DNA of 64,000 nt from Actinernus sp. WN-2022. Taxonomy: Eukaryota; Cnidaria; Anthozoa; Actiniaria; Actinernidae. Positions within the stretch are counted from its first letter, which is position 1, and every line of letters begins with the position of its first letter. The notes under the pieces were generated by a model that was not told the origin of the DNA, ran no database searches, and worked only from the letters and a program-made list of their open reading frames with translations. A program made the translations under genes and the position numbers. The stretch lies in NCBI GenBank assembly GCA_030867875.1, contig JAOWCC010001589.1, positions 85,087,537 to 85,151,536 of the forward strand, read 5' to 3'. Below are positions 35,901-42,600 of this stretch, piece after piece.

Positions 35901-38900
35901 AAATTAGAAAGTTATTGAAAGAAGATATTCCAAGTAAGATGCCAGTGGCTGCACCTCATTCAGAGGGAAGTTCAAGTAGCGATGAACGGCAGGATTGCAC
36001 ATCACCAGAAGAGGAAGGGAGAGCACAAGATGAGCAGAGAGATAGTGAGGAGAATGTGAAATCTTCTGAGTCTGATCAGGACAAGAGTTCAAACCCAACA
36101 GGTATTTTTGAACAAAGAATCAGCAACACTTTATATTTAAGACCAAGAAACTAATACAGACTGCGGACTCTTCAGTCATTTGATAACTTTATTAAATTGT
36201 TCAGCATTCAGTAATGTTGTCTGTACCCAAAACCTCATATTCCAGATTTGATTTGCTGGAGTCTCTATTAAGAGTCTTAGCCAGGGTGGTGCAAATGGTG
36301 GGCGGTTTGGCTCTCACCCCTGTAGCCAGGGTTTGAGCCCTGGTAACATGTGAGTTGAGTTTGTCAGTGTCTCACCCTTGACCCGAGGGTTTTCCTCTCG
36401 GTTTTCCTCCCTCTGCAAAAACAAACATGCTAAATGCCAATTCGATCTGTGGTTTAGCCGGGTCCTGGCTTTAATCAACCCCTTTGGTTGTGTCAGGTGG
36501 CATTAAAATTCAGTGTTTCATCCTAACAGCTATAGAGAACCCTGGGTCCACCAAGCATTCCCAACTTGTTTTCATGTTCAATTTTTTTTTTCAAGCTACT
36601 TTGTATTTACAATAGTGTTGGAGTTTGCAATTGCCAAATTACCTGGACATGATCAAAGTGAGGAAACATGCAGTTAAACATTACTGAGAGTAGTTTCCCA
36701 TGCCTGACAATGTTTCCTTAGTGCTAAAGCCATGCTTTTGCAAAACAAAATTACATAAACAAACTGTGATTGTTGCATTCTTGCTCTCCAGGAAGTACAA
36801 ATAGCAAAGATGAATCAAAAGAAAAAGGAACAGAACAAAGTAGCAAGGAGGAGGATAAATCAGACAAAAAAGAAGATCATCACAAAAGGAACAAAAAGAA
36901 GAGAGACAAGAAAAAGCATAGACGTCACTCTGGCAATGACAGCACTGGCAGCGATGTACCAGCCAGCCCAGGACTGGTGCCCTCACCACCATCTCAACCG
37001 TCTCCGAGCCGACCTAGGATATGTTTTGATACTCAATTAGGTAATTGCAACCTTCAGCGTTCCTCTGGAGTGAGTCTTTTCGATGTAGCAAATGTGAAAG
37101 AAACTAGAAAATTAGAACAGCTTGGTATAATTCCAATGTTTATTGTTGTTTGGAAAACCCAATACATGAACCAAAATAGCACTTGGATGAGTAGCACAAT
37201 CACCATGCACTTTTTGGGGTCAGGTTATCAAATTCTTTAATATTTTTTGGTACCAGGTGCTGAATGAAAGCTATTTATTTTATTATTGTAACAGATCAGA
37301 GCATTGGAAAACATTTCTTCAGTCAATCACATTGCTTCTTGTAACACTGACTCTGAAACACTGGTACATGTAGTTCATGCAGTTATTCAACTCGGCAGAG
37401 TTTAGTTTGAGACTTACAAATAATAAAAATACATCTGATCATTGCTCATCGTATTAGCTTTAATTTCAAGTAAAAATCGTTTAAATTAGTGGAAAATAGC
37501 AGAAGATAATAAAGTTTAACTTAGTCGCTACGCTGAAATGTGATTGAACAAATTTTGCGTAAGCTTACTTGTTGTTTGTCATCTGGAAGTGAACAGCTTT
37601 TAGTTCGATTTTGGCAACTAGCCCATCGAAATGCTCGTGTTTTTCTGTGTGTTTCCCCTCAATTTCGTCCCCAAATCTTCCTCCAAACCAGAAATATTTG
37701 AAGAAGAACACGTCGCTACAATTTCCGCCATGTTTGCCTTTGTTTACAATGTAATTTTGGGCCAAGTAGATCGCTAAAACGATGTAAAAACTAGCGCGTT
37801 TCTTAACAAATTCGCCATGCTTTCTTATTCACATGAAACAAGCTTAGTAACCTCGCCTTAAGCTAGTAATAGGGGAGTTCTACTTGGTTTACAAGGGCTT
37901 GCAAGAGAATTACGGGAAATTTGTGGGAAATTCGCTGCGATTTGTGAGAATGACGAGAAAATAAATATTTTGCTTTCTGGTTTAAGTTTTTGTGCATTCA
38001 GTAATGAACAGAACAAAATCAAGAGAAGTTATCAAGGATTGAGGCGTGCAGATGGAAAAAGAAAGGAAAAAAAACAGGCTTAAAAAAATATGCAATGAGA
38101 AAAATCAGGAAAAGTGAGCAAAATATGCGAAGGAAAAGCCCGCAAAGGATTATGGGTAATAGTTGAAGCCCTGAAAAATAGCACCAATTTTTTTTTTCTT
38201 AAGCTATTTCAAAAGATAGTTGTTATCTGTATTCAATTAAAGCAGTCTCTTCAGTTTGATAGAGAAAACAGACATTTTTAGAGCATGTTACATGAAAGTA
38301 CATGGTGATTGTGCAAATCTTTTTTTTTTTTTCCTCTAGCTGTATAATATAATTTTTTGTCCTTACATTTTGATAGATTAGGGTTTCTCCTTGAAAATAT
38401 GTTAATTGTTTACCAAAACTCCTTGAATTTGCCCTTGAATGTTTGTTTAGACAGGACAACAGCCTCACATTTGCATCCAAAAGATAGTTAGAGTTGCACT
38501 GAATGATTCAACATGCAAACAAGTCAAAGAATGGGTCTAACATTGGGTCTAATGTGTGTAGAATTTTGAGGTCATTGTGTGATCCTGTGTAAAACAAGTC
38601 CTTGAGAAGTGTGGATTGACCTTGAAAAGACAGTTGGTGTGAACCATGACTTCTTATCCCTGCTGAAACAGTTTCCTCGGTCTTTGTTGCAGATATGATA
38701 AAGGCTAAAGAAGATAGCTCTGAACGAATTCAACTCATACAAGAGAAAATAAATGAAATGAGAAAGATATATGGATCATTAAAGGCAGAAGTTGCAAGTA
38801 TTGATAGAAAAAGGAAAAGGTTAAAGAAAAAGAGAGAAGGTGAGAAAAAAGACGTTTGCAAACAATGAGTCAAAATTTAAAGGGGCTGTGTCACGGTAAT

Positions 38901-39600
38901 ACTTTACATTCGTTTTTCCGGGCCGGAAAGAGCTATTTCCACCGATTTTGATATGAACTAACGAACCTCTCGGCCATGTGGGATGCTTAAAATGAAAGCA
39001 AATATGACAAACAAACAGCGTATATAAACAGTCTCCAGGGAAAATATTGAAAATCCTTTCAATCAAGCATTGAGGGAGGGAAGTTTTATATCTGTTTGTA
39101 TCCAATTAACAGCCACGAAACGAGCGATTACTCGATACATGTGCAGTACCATGACATAGCCCCTTTAAGTAGTTGATGAAAATTGCAATAGCCAGGTGCT
39201 AAAAGGATTGTGAGAAACAGTCTTCAGAATTCTTGGATCCCAAAATGATACAATGAAAATTATCTGGCATGAGAGATTTTTTAAAATTTGAATTTCTGGA
39301 GAATATCATTGCTTATCCAGAAGGTGCACTATGGATGTGATGATAATAATAATAATATAACTTTATTTATCCACGGTGTCTTGATCACTAAGTGCTCTCC
39401 CTTGAAGCCATGTAGATCATGGTTAAATTAAATGATCATTAAAAGTGGTGGTCACACAGTAATTCGCAAAATAAAACTGACATTTTCTTTTCCCCAATTC
39501 AGAGGCTGCTGCAGCAACAGAAATACAGGAAGGAAGTACCAAGTCTTCTACATCCAGCTGTGTTTCATCCAGTCCTGCACATCCTGTAGAGTGTAGATAA
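5984..39600 (+). CDS. ARID4: ARID4 (RBBP1-family) chromatin-binding protein, complete 22-exon gene
   Basis: Coding exons: 5984-5986, 7185-7301, 7431-7493, 7585-7675, 7813-7892, 8069-8125, 11249-11301, 12917-13001, 15776-15829, 16620-16702, 19132-19226, 20300-20533, 20766-20860, 20952-21049, 22287-23328, 25179-25249, 33671-34047, 34759-34815, 35472-36101, 36792-37040, 38693-38839, 39503-39600. All junctions are GT/AG, phases agree, and the sum is 3879 nt (1292 residues plus TAA), close to human ARID4A/B (about 1260-1310). Domain order matches the family: tandem Tudor (about 5-137), RBB1NT/PWWP-like (about 180-275), ARID (about 324-412), chromo barrel (about 727-795), charged tail and C-terminal coiled coil (about 1212-1260). 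Family members bind methylated histone tails and DNA and bring SIN3-HDAC and RB repressor complexes to chromatin in the nucleus. I saw no LxCxE RB-binding motif, which vertebrate ARID4A has. Confidence 0.93.
5987..7184 (+). other. ARID4: ARID4 intron 1
   Basis: 1.2-kb intron with donor gtaagtg and acceptor tacttttcag. I see no inverted-repeat element or gene in it. As a first intron next to a promoter it may hold regulatory sites, but nothing specific is visible. Confidence 0.6.
7185..8125 (+). CDS. ARID4: ARID4 exons 2-6: tandem Tudor domains
   Basis: Exons 7185-7301, 7431-7493, 7585-7675, 7813-7892 and 8069-8125 encode residues 2-137. Visible family signatures are [20 protein letters not shown] (first Tudor), VGSVVEAKN...[21 protein letters not shown] (second Tudor, with the FDDGDE turn) and [14 protein letters not shown] then [14 protein letters not shown]. 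These match the vertebrate proteins almost residue for residue. In ARID4 the paired Tudor modules contribute to DNA and histone contact. Introns here are short (about 100-180 bp), unlike the repeat-filled introns downstream. Confidence 0.93.
9261..10112. mobile_element. TA-flanked TIR element, CCGTAAACACCC ends (copy 1)
   Basis: Left TACCGTAAACACCCGTGTAT and right GTGTTTACGGTA are inverted. Subterminal blocks with AGATAAGCCGCACCCC occur on the left, and their inverse (GGTGCGGCTTATCTATGGGT) on the right. The TA at both borders fits a Tc1/mariner-type target (inference). It lies in ARID4 intron 6. Related copies: 17804-18272 (short, complete) and 16985-17215 (left part only). Confidence 0.82.
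11249..16702 (+). CDS. ARID4: ARID4 exons 7-10: basic linker and RBB1NT/PWWP-like region
   Basis: Exon 7 (11249-11301) encodes a nuclear-localisation-like GKKRKKRRL. Exon 8 (12917-13001) is an acidic linker ending LFNDSIVGK. Exon 9 (15776-15829) reads [18 protein letters not shown], with the WFPAL motif of the RBB1NT/PWWP-like fold. Exon 10 (16620-16702) ends [10 protein letters not shown], matching the family LVRSFKDGKF. The introns around exons 8 and 9 are hosts of the large foldback elements at 12.3 and 13.2-15.6 kb. Confidence 0.9.
12144..12261 (+). repeat. CCCTCCCT-rich minisatellite
   Basis: Alternating 15-19-bp units of the type TTACTGCCCTCCCTCCCTCC, about seven copies, in ARID4 intron 7. 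A pure polypyrimidine tract on the plus strand. It abuts the left end of the foldback element at 12264. The G-rich complement could form G-quadruplex or triplex structure (inference). Confidence 0.9.
12264..12692. mobile_element. Foldback MITE in ARID4 intron 7
   Basis: Inverted arms of about 145 bp: left GCCAAAAAAGTTGCTCTTGAC (12264 on) and right GTCAAGGACAACCTTTTTGGC (to 12692). Arm interiors match too (CAATACTTACAATTATGGGA versus its inverse, and the ATATATTTTCTGATTGGCCTGACC block). The centre is AT-rich. The open frame at 12361-12612 is created by the palindrome and is not a gene. Confidence 0.88.
13439..15232. mobile_element. Nested TIR element with GCGATC/GAGCAGATCGC subterminal arrays
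   Basis: Left AGTACCGCCAAGAAAC and right GTTTCTTGGCAGTACT are inverted. Next to each end is a cluster of overlapping GCGAGCAGATCGCGATCAC-like words (13469-13552 and 15085-15203), an unusually GATC- and CG-rich block in AT-rich DNA. It is completely enclosed in the element 13166-15626. The overlapping open frames of about 100-113 codons at its two ends are by-products of these repeats. Confidence 0.75.
14703..15013 (+). repeat. Tandem repeat, about 148-bp unit x 2.1
   Basis: CCAACTGCTTCGAAGTAAAC recurs three times, each of the first two followed by ATTCTTTAAGACAGG, CCCGCT, ACTAAACTTTTATTCT, GATGAGTTGTCTTT and ATTAACAAACGAA blocks. Copies differ by substitutions and a short insertion. Inside the nested element. 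Confidence 0.85.
15235..15597 (+). repeat. 49-bp tandem repeat, about 7.3 nearly identical units
   Basis: The unit begins GATCCCAGTTTGCTGATCTC and ends TTATTATGTTAGA. Units are identical apart from one inserted G near 15514, so the array expanded recently. Two degenerate inverted units at about 13195-13310 are the left-end counterpart. Each unit carries CAGTTTGCTGATCTCTTTGA and GACAGTGGTTA, which could be repeated transposase-binding sites (inference). Confidence 0.93.
16985..17215. mobile_element. Truncated copy of the CCGTAAAC-ended element
   Basis: GTGTATAAGCCACA, CTTGTACTTGAAGCAA, CGAATATGGTT, TTTCTTGTGTATATTTTAAC and CTGCAGTCTTTAAATCACTC occur in the same order as in the left half of 9261-10112. 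The outer end and the right half are missing, and the tandem duplication at 17226 follows directly. Confidence 0.75.
17226..17796 (+). repeat. Nearly identical 281-bp tandem duplication
   Basis: Two adjacent copies with a period of 281 bp (for example GCAGTTATTTCTACGTTGAG at 17341 and 17622), with no difference that I noticed. The unit is bounded by TATGTTAACCTGTCTGGGT. It lies in ARID4 intron 10, so it is non-coding. The two open frames it yields are identical copies of one spurious frame. It is either a very recent duplication or an assembly artefact. Confidence 0.93.
17804..18272. mobile_element. TA-flanked TIR element, CCGTAAAC ends (copy 2)
   Basis: Left TACTGTAAACACTGGCAGATAAGCC and right GGCTTATCTGCCGCTGTTTACGGTA are inverted. 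AGATAAGCCGCACCCC occurs subterminally on both sides, as in 9261-10112. About 470 bp, non-coding. Confidence 0.82.
18481..18678 (+). repeat. 100-bp tandem duplication
   Basis: ATTGACAGTAAGACTT...CAAGTATTTTTGAAGGTC...CCTCTTTCATTTCATTT occurs at 18481 and again at 18581 with a few substitutions. A TTTCA microsatellite at the junction probably drove the duplication. Confidence 0.88.
19132..21049 (+). CDS. ARID4: ARID4 exons 11-14: end of RBB1NT, acidic stretch and ARID domain
   Basis: Exon 11 (19132-19226) and the start of exon 12 (20300-20533) complete the RBB1NT region ([18 protein letters not shown], human ALEFHKSRTIPANW type). An uninterrupted Glu run follows, as in human ARID4B. The ARID domain starts at [15 protein letters not shown] and runs through exon 13 (20766-20860; [20 protein letters not shown]) and exon 14 (20952-21049; W-R-x-I-Y-S-K-M, then HHIKMAYKK), ending YLYPYEE in exon 15. 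All hallmark positions of the DNA-binding ARID fold (L-Y-x-L-V, the W, the Y-x-K-Y-L) are present. Confidence 0.93.
21799..21940. mobile_element. Hairpin MITE, AATTGAAG ends (copy 1)
   Basis: Left AATTGAAGGGCT...GCAAAAAGGGCATAAGTGA and right TCACTTACGCCCTTTTTGC...AGCCCTTCAATT form a nearly complete hairpin over 142 bp. A longer relative with the same AATTGAAG and AAAAAGGGCGTAAGT words lies at 62385-62639. It abuts the SINE at 21952. Confidence 0.85.
21952..22160 (+). mobile_element. tRNA-derived SINE (copy 1)
   Basis: TGGTGCAGTGGTTAAGC (A-box-like) and, about 30 bases on, GGTTTGATTCCCAGGTGC (B-box-like) give a tRNA-type internal RNA polymerase III promoter. The shared body follows: TGTGAGTTGAGTTTGTTGGT, then CTTGCACCAAGG and TTTTCCTCCCTC. 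Related copies: 36284-36500 (+) and 34600-34731 (-). Confidence 0.82.
22287..23328 (+). CDS. ARID4: ARID4 exon 15: end of ARID, Pro/Lys repeat, acidic region, start of chromo barrel
   Basis: A 1042-nt exon, the longest of the gene. It starts [11 protein letters not shown] (last ARID helix), continues with a Ser/Lys/Pro-rich stretch containing TPDKP-type motifs, then 15 exact-length copies of a six-residue PPTPNK unit (22666-22935, residues about 530-619), an Asp/Glu-rich segment, and ends with [20 protein letters not shown] then EAK, the first strands of the chromo barrel. The acceptor is ttcaacag at 22279-22286 and the donor gtagga at 23329. The repeat is absent from vertebrate ARID4 as I remember it. 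Confidence 0.92.
22666..22935 (+). repeat. ARID4: Coding minisatellite, 18-bp unit x 15 (PPTPNK repeat)
   Basis: Fifteen tandem 18-bp units of the type CCACCCACGCCAAACAAG, in frame throughout, with substitutions giving PST, PPM, TAN and PDK variants. Neighbouring units share silent variants (three successive PDK units at 22846-22899), a sign of expansion by local duplication. Length should vary between individuals (inference). The minus-strand frames across it ([12 protein letters not shown] and ACLAWV-type) are shadows of the repeat. Confidence 0.95.
23702..24226. mobile_element. TTAA-flanked foldback MITE, family 1 copy B
   Basis: Starts TTAAAGTGCACCTAACCC and ends GGTTAGGTGCACTTTAA; inverted arms of about 190 bp. 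CCTTTCCTGACCCATGACC, AAAGCCTGGGTCGA and the CCATGG-containing centre match copy A (2856-3411), inverse overall. It lies in ARID4 intron 15. Confidence 0.88.
24338..24384. mobile_element. 47-bp TAGCCTG mini-hairpin with decayed 9-bp TSD
   Basis: TAGCCTGAAAAAAAACAG...CTGTTTTCTCAGGCTA. Flanks GGTTTACGC (24329-24337) and GTTTTATGC (24385-24393) agree at seven of nine positions, which fits an old 9-bp target duplication. The ends match the larger elements at 29304 and 32400. Confidence 0.6.
25179..34047 (+). CDS. ARID4: ARID4 exons 16-17: chromo barrel and following basic tail, split by an 8.4-kb intron
   Basis: Exon 16 (25179-25249) reads [20 protein letters not shown] then WNIR and exon 17 (33671-34047) resumes [11 protein letters not shown], together giving the H-Y-x-G-W-N-x-R-x-D-E-W signature of chromo barrel domains (MRG15/MOF/ARID4 type), whose aromatic cage (Y, W, W) can be seen. 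Exon 17 then encodes a Lys/Pro/Asn-rich segment and [13 protein letters not shown]. The intron between them is the longest of the gene and is filled with nested transposons, listed separately. Confidence 0.92.
25660..25995 (+). repeat. 63-bp tandem array, left side of composite, about 5 units
   Basis: Diverged units of the type TCTGATAGAACATTGAAACG...AATGTTTGAGAATGCTTTGT...CACAACGA. Because 63 is a multiple of three, minus-strand frames read as 21-residue repeats (KLTKHSQTL...[10 protein letters not shown]), which I regard as an artefact. Related in sequence and period to 29030-29290. Confidence 0.88.
26698..26935. mobile_element. Palindromic element with CCTGTGCAAACA words
   Basis: TAGCCTGTGCAAACA at 26698 is inverted at 26799-26815, and a longer palindrome (26784-26935, arms about 70 bp) repeats GAAATGAAACAG, TTTGCACAGGCTCATGCAAA and CCGAGGTAAGTTTGGGAGAA around a centre near 26859. 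The TAGCCTG end links it loosely to the Mutator-like family. Confidence 0.65.
27383..28333. mobile_element. 950-bp foldback element with arms of about 355 bp
   Basis: The left arm starts ACAGGCCGCCCAAGTTCTGAC (27383-27740) and the right arm is its inverse (27975-28333), at high identity, around a spacer of about 230 bp. Both arms contain the same open frame ([13 protein letters not shown]...[18 protein letters not shown]), on opposite strands. I do not recognise it as a protein. It may be a captured fragment or chance. Confidence 0.85.
28517..28676. mobile_element. MITE with CACACGAGCAAGTTTTCC ends (copy 1, diverged)
   Basis: GTAGTTCACACAAGCAAG at the left and CTGCTCGTGTAGACTATGC at the right are inverted. 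The interior CAAGTTGCCTTGTTCAATAA and TTTTTCAACAAGGAGACTTG match the better copy at 51048-51238. Confidence 0.8.
29030..29290 (+). repeat. 63-bp tandem array, right side of composite, about 4 units
   Basis: Units such as GATTTGCAAATGATTTGAAA...TGCTTATCAAATAAATGCCAAT, period 63. Shares the AATGTTT.a.AA.GCTT.TCAA core with the left array, in the same orientation. It is interrupted by the insertion at 29304-30306, beyond which GTTGGTAACGATATCCAACG-like sequence continues. Confidence 0.8.
29304..30306. mobile_element. Mutator-like (MULE-type) element with exact 9-bp TSD, copy 1
   Basis: Begins TAGCCTGGGAAACCAGCC and ends GGCTGGTTTCCCAGGCTA. Inverted arms are about 240 bp and the whole is about 1.0 kb. 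Exact 9-bp target duplication AACGTTTTA at 29295-29303 and 30307-30315. Arms include CACTTCCCAGACGTCTCTTT-type sequence and a GAGGCTGC-TCGTTTGCTTGG block that also occurs once in the spacer. Long TIRs with 9-bp TSD define Mutator-like elements; no transposase is present. Confidence 0.88.
30431..32390. other. Intron sequence between composite and RecQ-bearing element
   Basis: AT-rich DNA with a purine-rich plus-strand section (about 31735-32010) that yields Lys/Arg-rich spurious frames. GCCCGCAAAGGATTATGGGTAA at 32307-32328 recurs at 38139-38159 and may be the end of an unrecognised repeat. Nothing else I can name. Confidence 0.5.
32561..32830 (+). pseudogene. RecQ-type helicase fragment, left arm
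   Basis: Reads [20 protein letters not shown] then [20 protein letters not shown], the Q-motif/motif 0 (F.IPSL...Q..A) and a Walker A in which GSGKS has become CSGRS. After a frame break [14 protein letters not shown] follows, the motif Ia region (SPLIALMKDQ). Both the invariant Gly and the Lys of Walker A are changed, so no ATPase activity is expected. It starts at an ATG and is cut off after motif Ia. A captured fragment, not a gene. Confidence 0.8.
33030..33309 (-). pseudogene. RecQ-type helicase fragment, right arm (inverted copy)
   Basis: Same fragment as 32561-32830 on the other strand with the same CSGRS change, so the change predates or was homogenised between the arms. This copy extends further and is better preserved at its end: [20 protein letters not shown] then KV, closely matching RecQ motif Ia and the following helix. 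The left arm carries an extra block of about 12 bp near CGCGGCCAGG. Confidence 0.8.
34600..34731 (-). mobile_element. tRNA-derived SINE (copy 2)
   Basis: On the minus strand AGCCAGGGTGGCACAGTGGTTAAGC (A box) followed by TGTGAGCTGAGTTTGTTGGTATCTCACCCTTG, homologous to 21952-22160. The B-box region is shortened (CTCACCTGACGTGGCAC). Just upstream of ARID4 exon 18. Confidence 0.75.
34759..39600 (+). CDS. ARID4: ARID4 exons 18-22: charged tail and C-terminal coiled coil
   Basis: Exon 18 (34759-34815) is basic. Exon 19 (35472-36101) is a long Glu/Ser/Asn-rich acidic region with [10 protein letters not shown], a sumoylation-like VKVE. Exon 20 (36792-37040) is a Lys/Glu/Asp stretch followed by a Ser/Pro segment. 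Exon 21 (38693-38839) is a predicted coiled coil ([20 protein letters not shown], then [17 protein letters not shown]), the C-terminal block conserved in ARID4 proteins. Exon 22 (39503-39600) ends PVECR then TAA. Composition resembles the family tail, where the repressor regions lie. Confidence 0.88.
34981..35241. mobile_element. TAGCCTG-ended MITE, 261 bp
   Basis: TAGCCTGCAAACAGGC at the left and GCCTGTTTGCAGGCTA at the right are inverted, with the same outer seven bases as 29304-30306 and 32400-33470. Flanks do not show a clear 9-bp duplication. It lies in ARID4 intron 18. Confidence 0.7.
36284..36500 (+). mobile_element. tRNA-derived SINE (copy 3)
   Basis: GCCAGGGTGGTGCAAATGGTGGGC, then GGGTTTGAGCCCTGGTAAC (B-box-like), TGTGAGTTGAGTTTGTCAGT, CTCACCCTTGACCCGAGGG and TTTTCCTCCCTCTGCAAAAA, homologous to 21952-22160. 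It lies in ARID4 intron 19. Confidence 0.78.
37041..38692. other. ARID4: ARID4 intron 20
   Basis: 1.65-kb intron. The part 37440-38160 looks repeat-derived: it ends with CCCGCAAAGGATTATGGGTAA, a word also found at 32307, and carries a minus-strand frame (37565-37765) followed by a donor-like GTAAGC. I see no recognisable domain in it and do not call a gene. Confidence 0.45.
38877..39168. mobile_element. TTAA-flanked MITE, AGGGGCTGTGTCACGGTA ends
   Basis: Left TTAAAGGGGCTGTGTCACGG and right CCATGACATAGCCCCTTTAA are imperfect inverted repeats of about 28 bp with TTAA at both borders, 292 bp. It lies in the last ARID4 intron, immediately after exon 21. Confidence 0.8.
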
Positions 39601-42600
39601 CAAGCATCACAACTAGGCAAGGTCAACATTCAGTCCTCATCACCCACAACATCACAAATTCATATCCCTCATGTCTGATCAGTCAGTCCTCCATTTATGC
39701 TATTGTATACTGCTAGTGGTTGGATAGGACTTATTCAGGCCAGGATTTTAAATTATCCTAATTAAATGTTTTCATTCACATAATTATTGTTATTTATTTC
39801 CCAATGAGAAAATCCACAGAGCAATTTGTTCATTGCTGCTAGAATATGAACAGCCCTAATATATACACTTCTCGAAGATCCTGGCTGTATCATCAGAGTT
39901 CTTTTTTCTCTGTGCTTTTAGAGGTAGGGTGACTATAGCAATGCTGTTTGTTCTCAGAATTAGGTTTTTAACTAATGGACAGCTCTACGAGCCACCAATA
40001 TTTTTTTTCAGTTTTAAAAATGGATTCAATTGATTCAGTGTTCAAACCTTCATCAAACTCTAGCAGTGGCATATATGAAATAGTATTTATTCTCGTATGT
40101 TAATGCATATAGCGGGACACAATGAATTCTGTCATGTCTTCCTTAAAGTCTTATTGAATTCTGTCTAGTGTTGTTTAACTTAATTACTACACTGTCATCT
40201 TAGAATTCATGTATAGCAGAATAATCTTAGTGTGTTTCCCTATAAACATAACACACATTACATTATACAGAGTGCAACTAAAGTCATGTCTGATAGCCCG
40301 GGGTTTTCCTACCGGGCTAGTAGATCGGTTTGAGAGCCAAAATATACTTCTTTAAACAGAAATTTAATTAATATCAACATTTGGGCTAGCGTTATAGATC
40401 CATGACCTAGTATAGTAAGGTTGAAGCTTGTCCTTTATTCTTGCCCTGTATATATAAAACTGATCTAGCAGGATTTGATTGACTGGTACTTGACAATGTG
40501 TAACACAAATACAATCAACACAGGAGAATGATCAATAGAGGTGCCTCCGTCATCTTTGATAAGGACATTTACCAAATGAGGGTGTTTCACCAGCATGCTT
40601 TGTGTGCCTAGTCCAACCATGTTATCAATATATAATTATCAAAAGTGCTTGTTACATGATGATCTTTTATTATCTCAATGTTGTAGTTGAGGAAACAGTT
40701 GAGGCAACACCAATTAGACTTTTTACAAAGTATCTCAAAACCAAACTTTTTGTACGAAGAAAGGTTTTGGTGCATTTATTTATGATGGCTATATCTTTCT
40801 CAATCATGGACCTAAGCGTCAGATGATTGTTTAATTAATACATTTCGAATACGTGTTGGTCTTTTCATAAGGTGCCTAGGGGAAAATTGTTACTGAACAA
40901 ATCTTTGAGACAACCAATTAACGCGACTTTGAAACAATATACTTAGCGATCCGCATATAATTTATTCATGTTACGATTTCACTTATTTTCGAAAGATAAA
41001 CTGACATTTTATTCAATCAAAAGATGAAAGAACGGCCACCTTGCTCAAACGCAATCCAAAAACTTGTGGGTTCGCAAAGCACGCTGGTGAAACATTCGGG
41101 ACGAGAAACATACCCATGTAAACAAGGTTTTTTCAATTACTGCCTCTTTGAAAATAGAAATCCACTCTGCAAGCAATTTATCAAACAAATTATTCCTTGC
41201 AAACAATATATTTTAAGTTCCCAGCCTCTGCAAACATTTGCTTTTCTATTTTTCTCATCCCCCTCCAAAATAATAATAGTTTGCCCCTATAAACATTATG
41301 GTGTGTACCAATTTACTATTGTTGTCATGGGAATGGGGAGTCAAGTGCTTTGTGGAAAGCAATGTTCTTGTTTTGCACTATTGCCTTCTACTAACCGACT
41401 TGCTTGTTTTGCATCAAAATGTTTCCTGGCATTCTCAGCTAGTGACTCAAACTTAAACAACTTTCATTTTATGTACCGTTTAAAACACGAACAGCAGTGT
41501 TTTATCAAGTTTACAAATTTGAGGGCAAAGGCCGAGAATTTTTAGACTTGATAAAACATGTACTGTGAGTGTTTTAAATGGCTTCAAACACGCTTTAAGA
41601 ATGCAATGAAAGAAAGACGCACATCTCAAGGGAATGACATAAAGAAAATATTTTTTAGTGGGATGAAGTTTTATATAAAGTTTCATCCTAATTAGAAATT
41701 CACTGATAAAGGCCCAACATTTGCTGCAAGTTTATTTAATTGACTTCAAAAACATTCACATGTAAAGAGGGTAAAGAGACCTTTTTTCAGTTATTTTGGC
41801 GATACGACTTATTTTGGCCCAGAAAATCAAAGCTAAAAGTTTATGTAAATTAGGATGAAATTTTATCAGGTATAAAATGTCTCACAGTCATTGATTTCCT
41901 TTGATTTTGCTCATTAATTATTCATGAGTTTTTGAATTGCCCTTAAACAACATCGTGGTTTTACAATTGACACAAAAGAGACAACCATATCTTCTTGTCC
42001 TTCCTGTTTACATTAAATCATGAATAATAATATTGATGGTTAGTTTAAGGGTCACAACATCACCCTTTACGATGATTCTTAAATTTTCTTTAAGGAAAAC
42101 TAAAATCTCACACTTACAAATTCAACTTTTAAATAGAGCTTTAGCAAGTAAGACACCCATGATTCTTCAGCTTTTAATTAGCAGTTTTAGTTTAGCAGAT
42201 GATTTCACATTATATTTTCTATACATACACACAACAACACATTCTGGTTAATTCAATGAAACAGGACAATATGTCATGCAATCTCTGTAGCAAACATTAA
42301 ATATTCTATTTTCTTTACGAAAACAAATATCATCACACCCAAAGAATCCATTATTAAATGCAGCTCGAAAACGTAAGGGATACATGTTTCTTCAGTTGTT
42401 AGCTAGCACTTTTACTTTCCCAGGTAGTTTCATGTTTCATACCGACCACTTACCAACCACTTTTTACGGTGCAGATTGTTCACTTTAGCCTTTATATTTA
42501 TACAAATGCCACCTTCTGATGAACATGGAAACATCTAGAGAATGCCCCACAGGACATTTCAAAACTCGGTTACATTGAAGTTTAAGTTGGTTTTGAGAAA

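Noticed and set aside
37565..37765. Minus-strand 66-codon frame followed by GTAAGC, as a possible first exon
   Set aside because: No matching downstream exon or domain found, and the region appears repeat-derived; kept only as an intron note.
41024..41545. 173-codon plus-strand frame with repeated CKQ motifs
   Set aside because: No recognisable domain or splice context, and its 3' part lies in a dispersed repeat (41473-41937).
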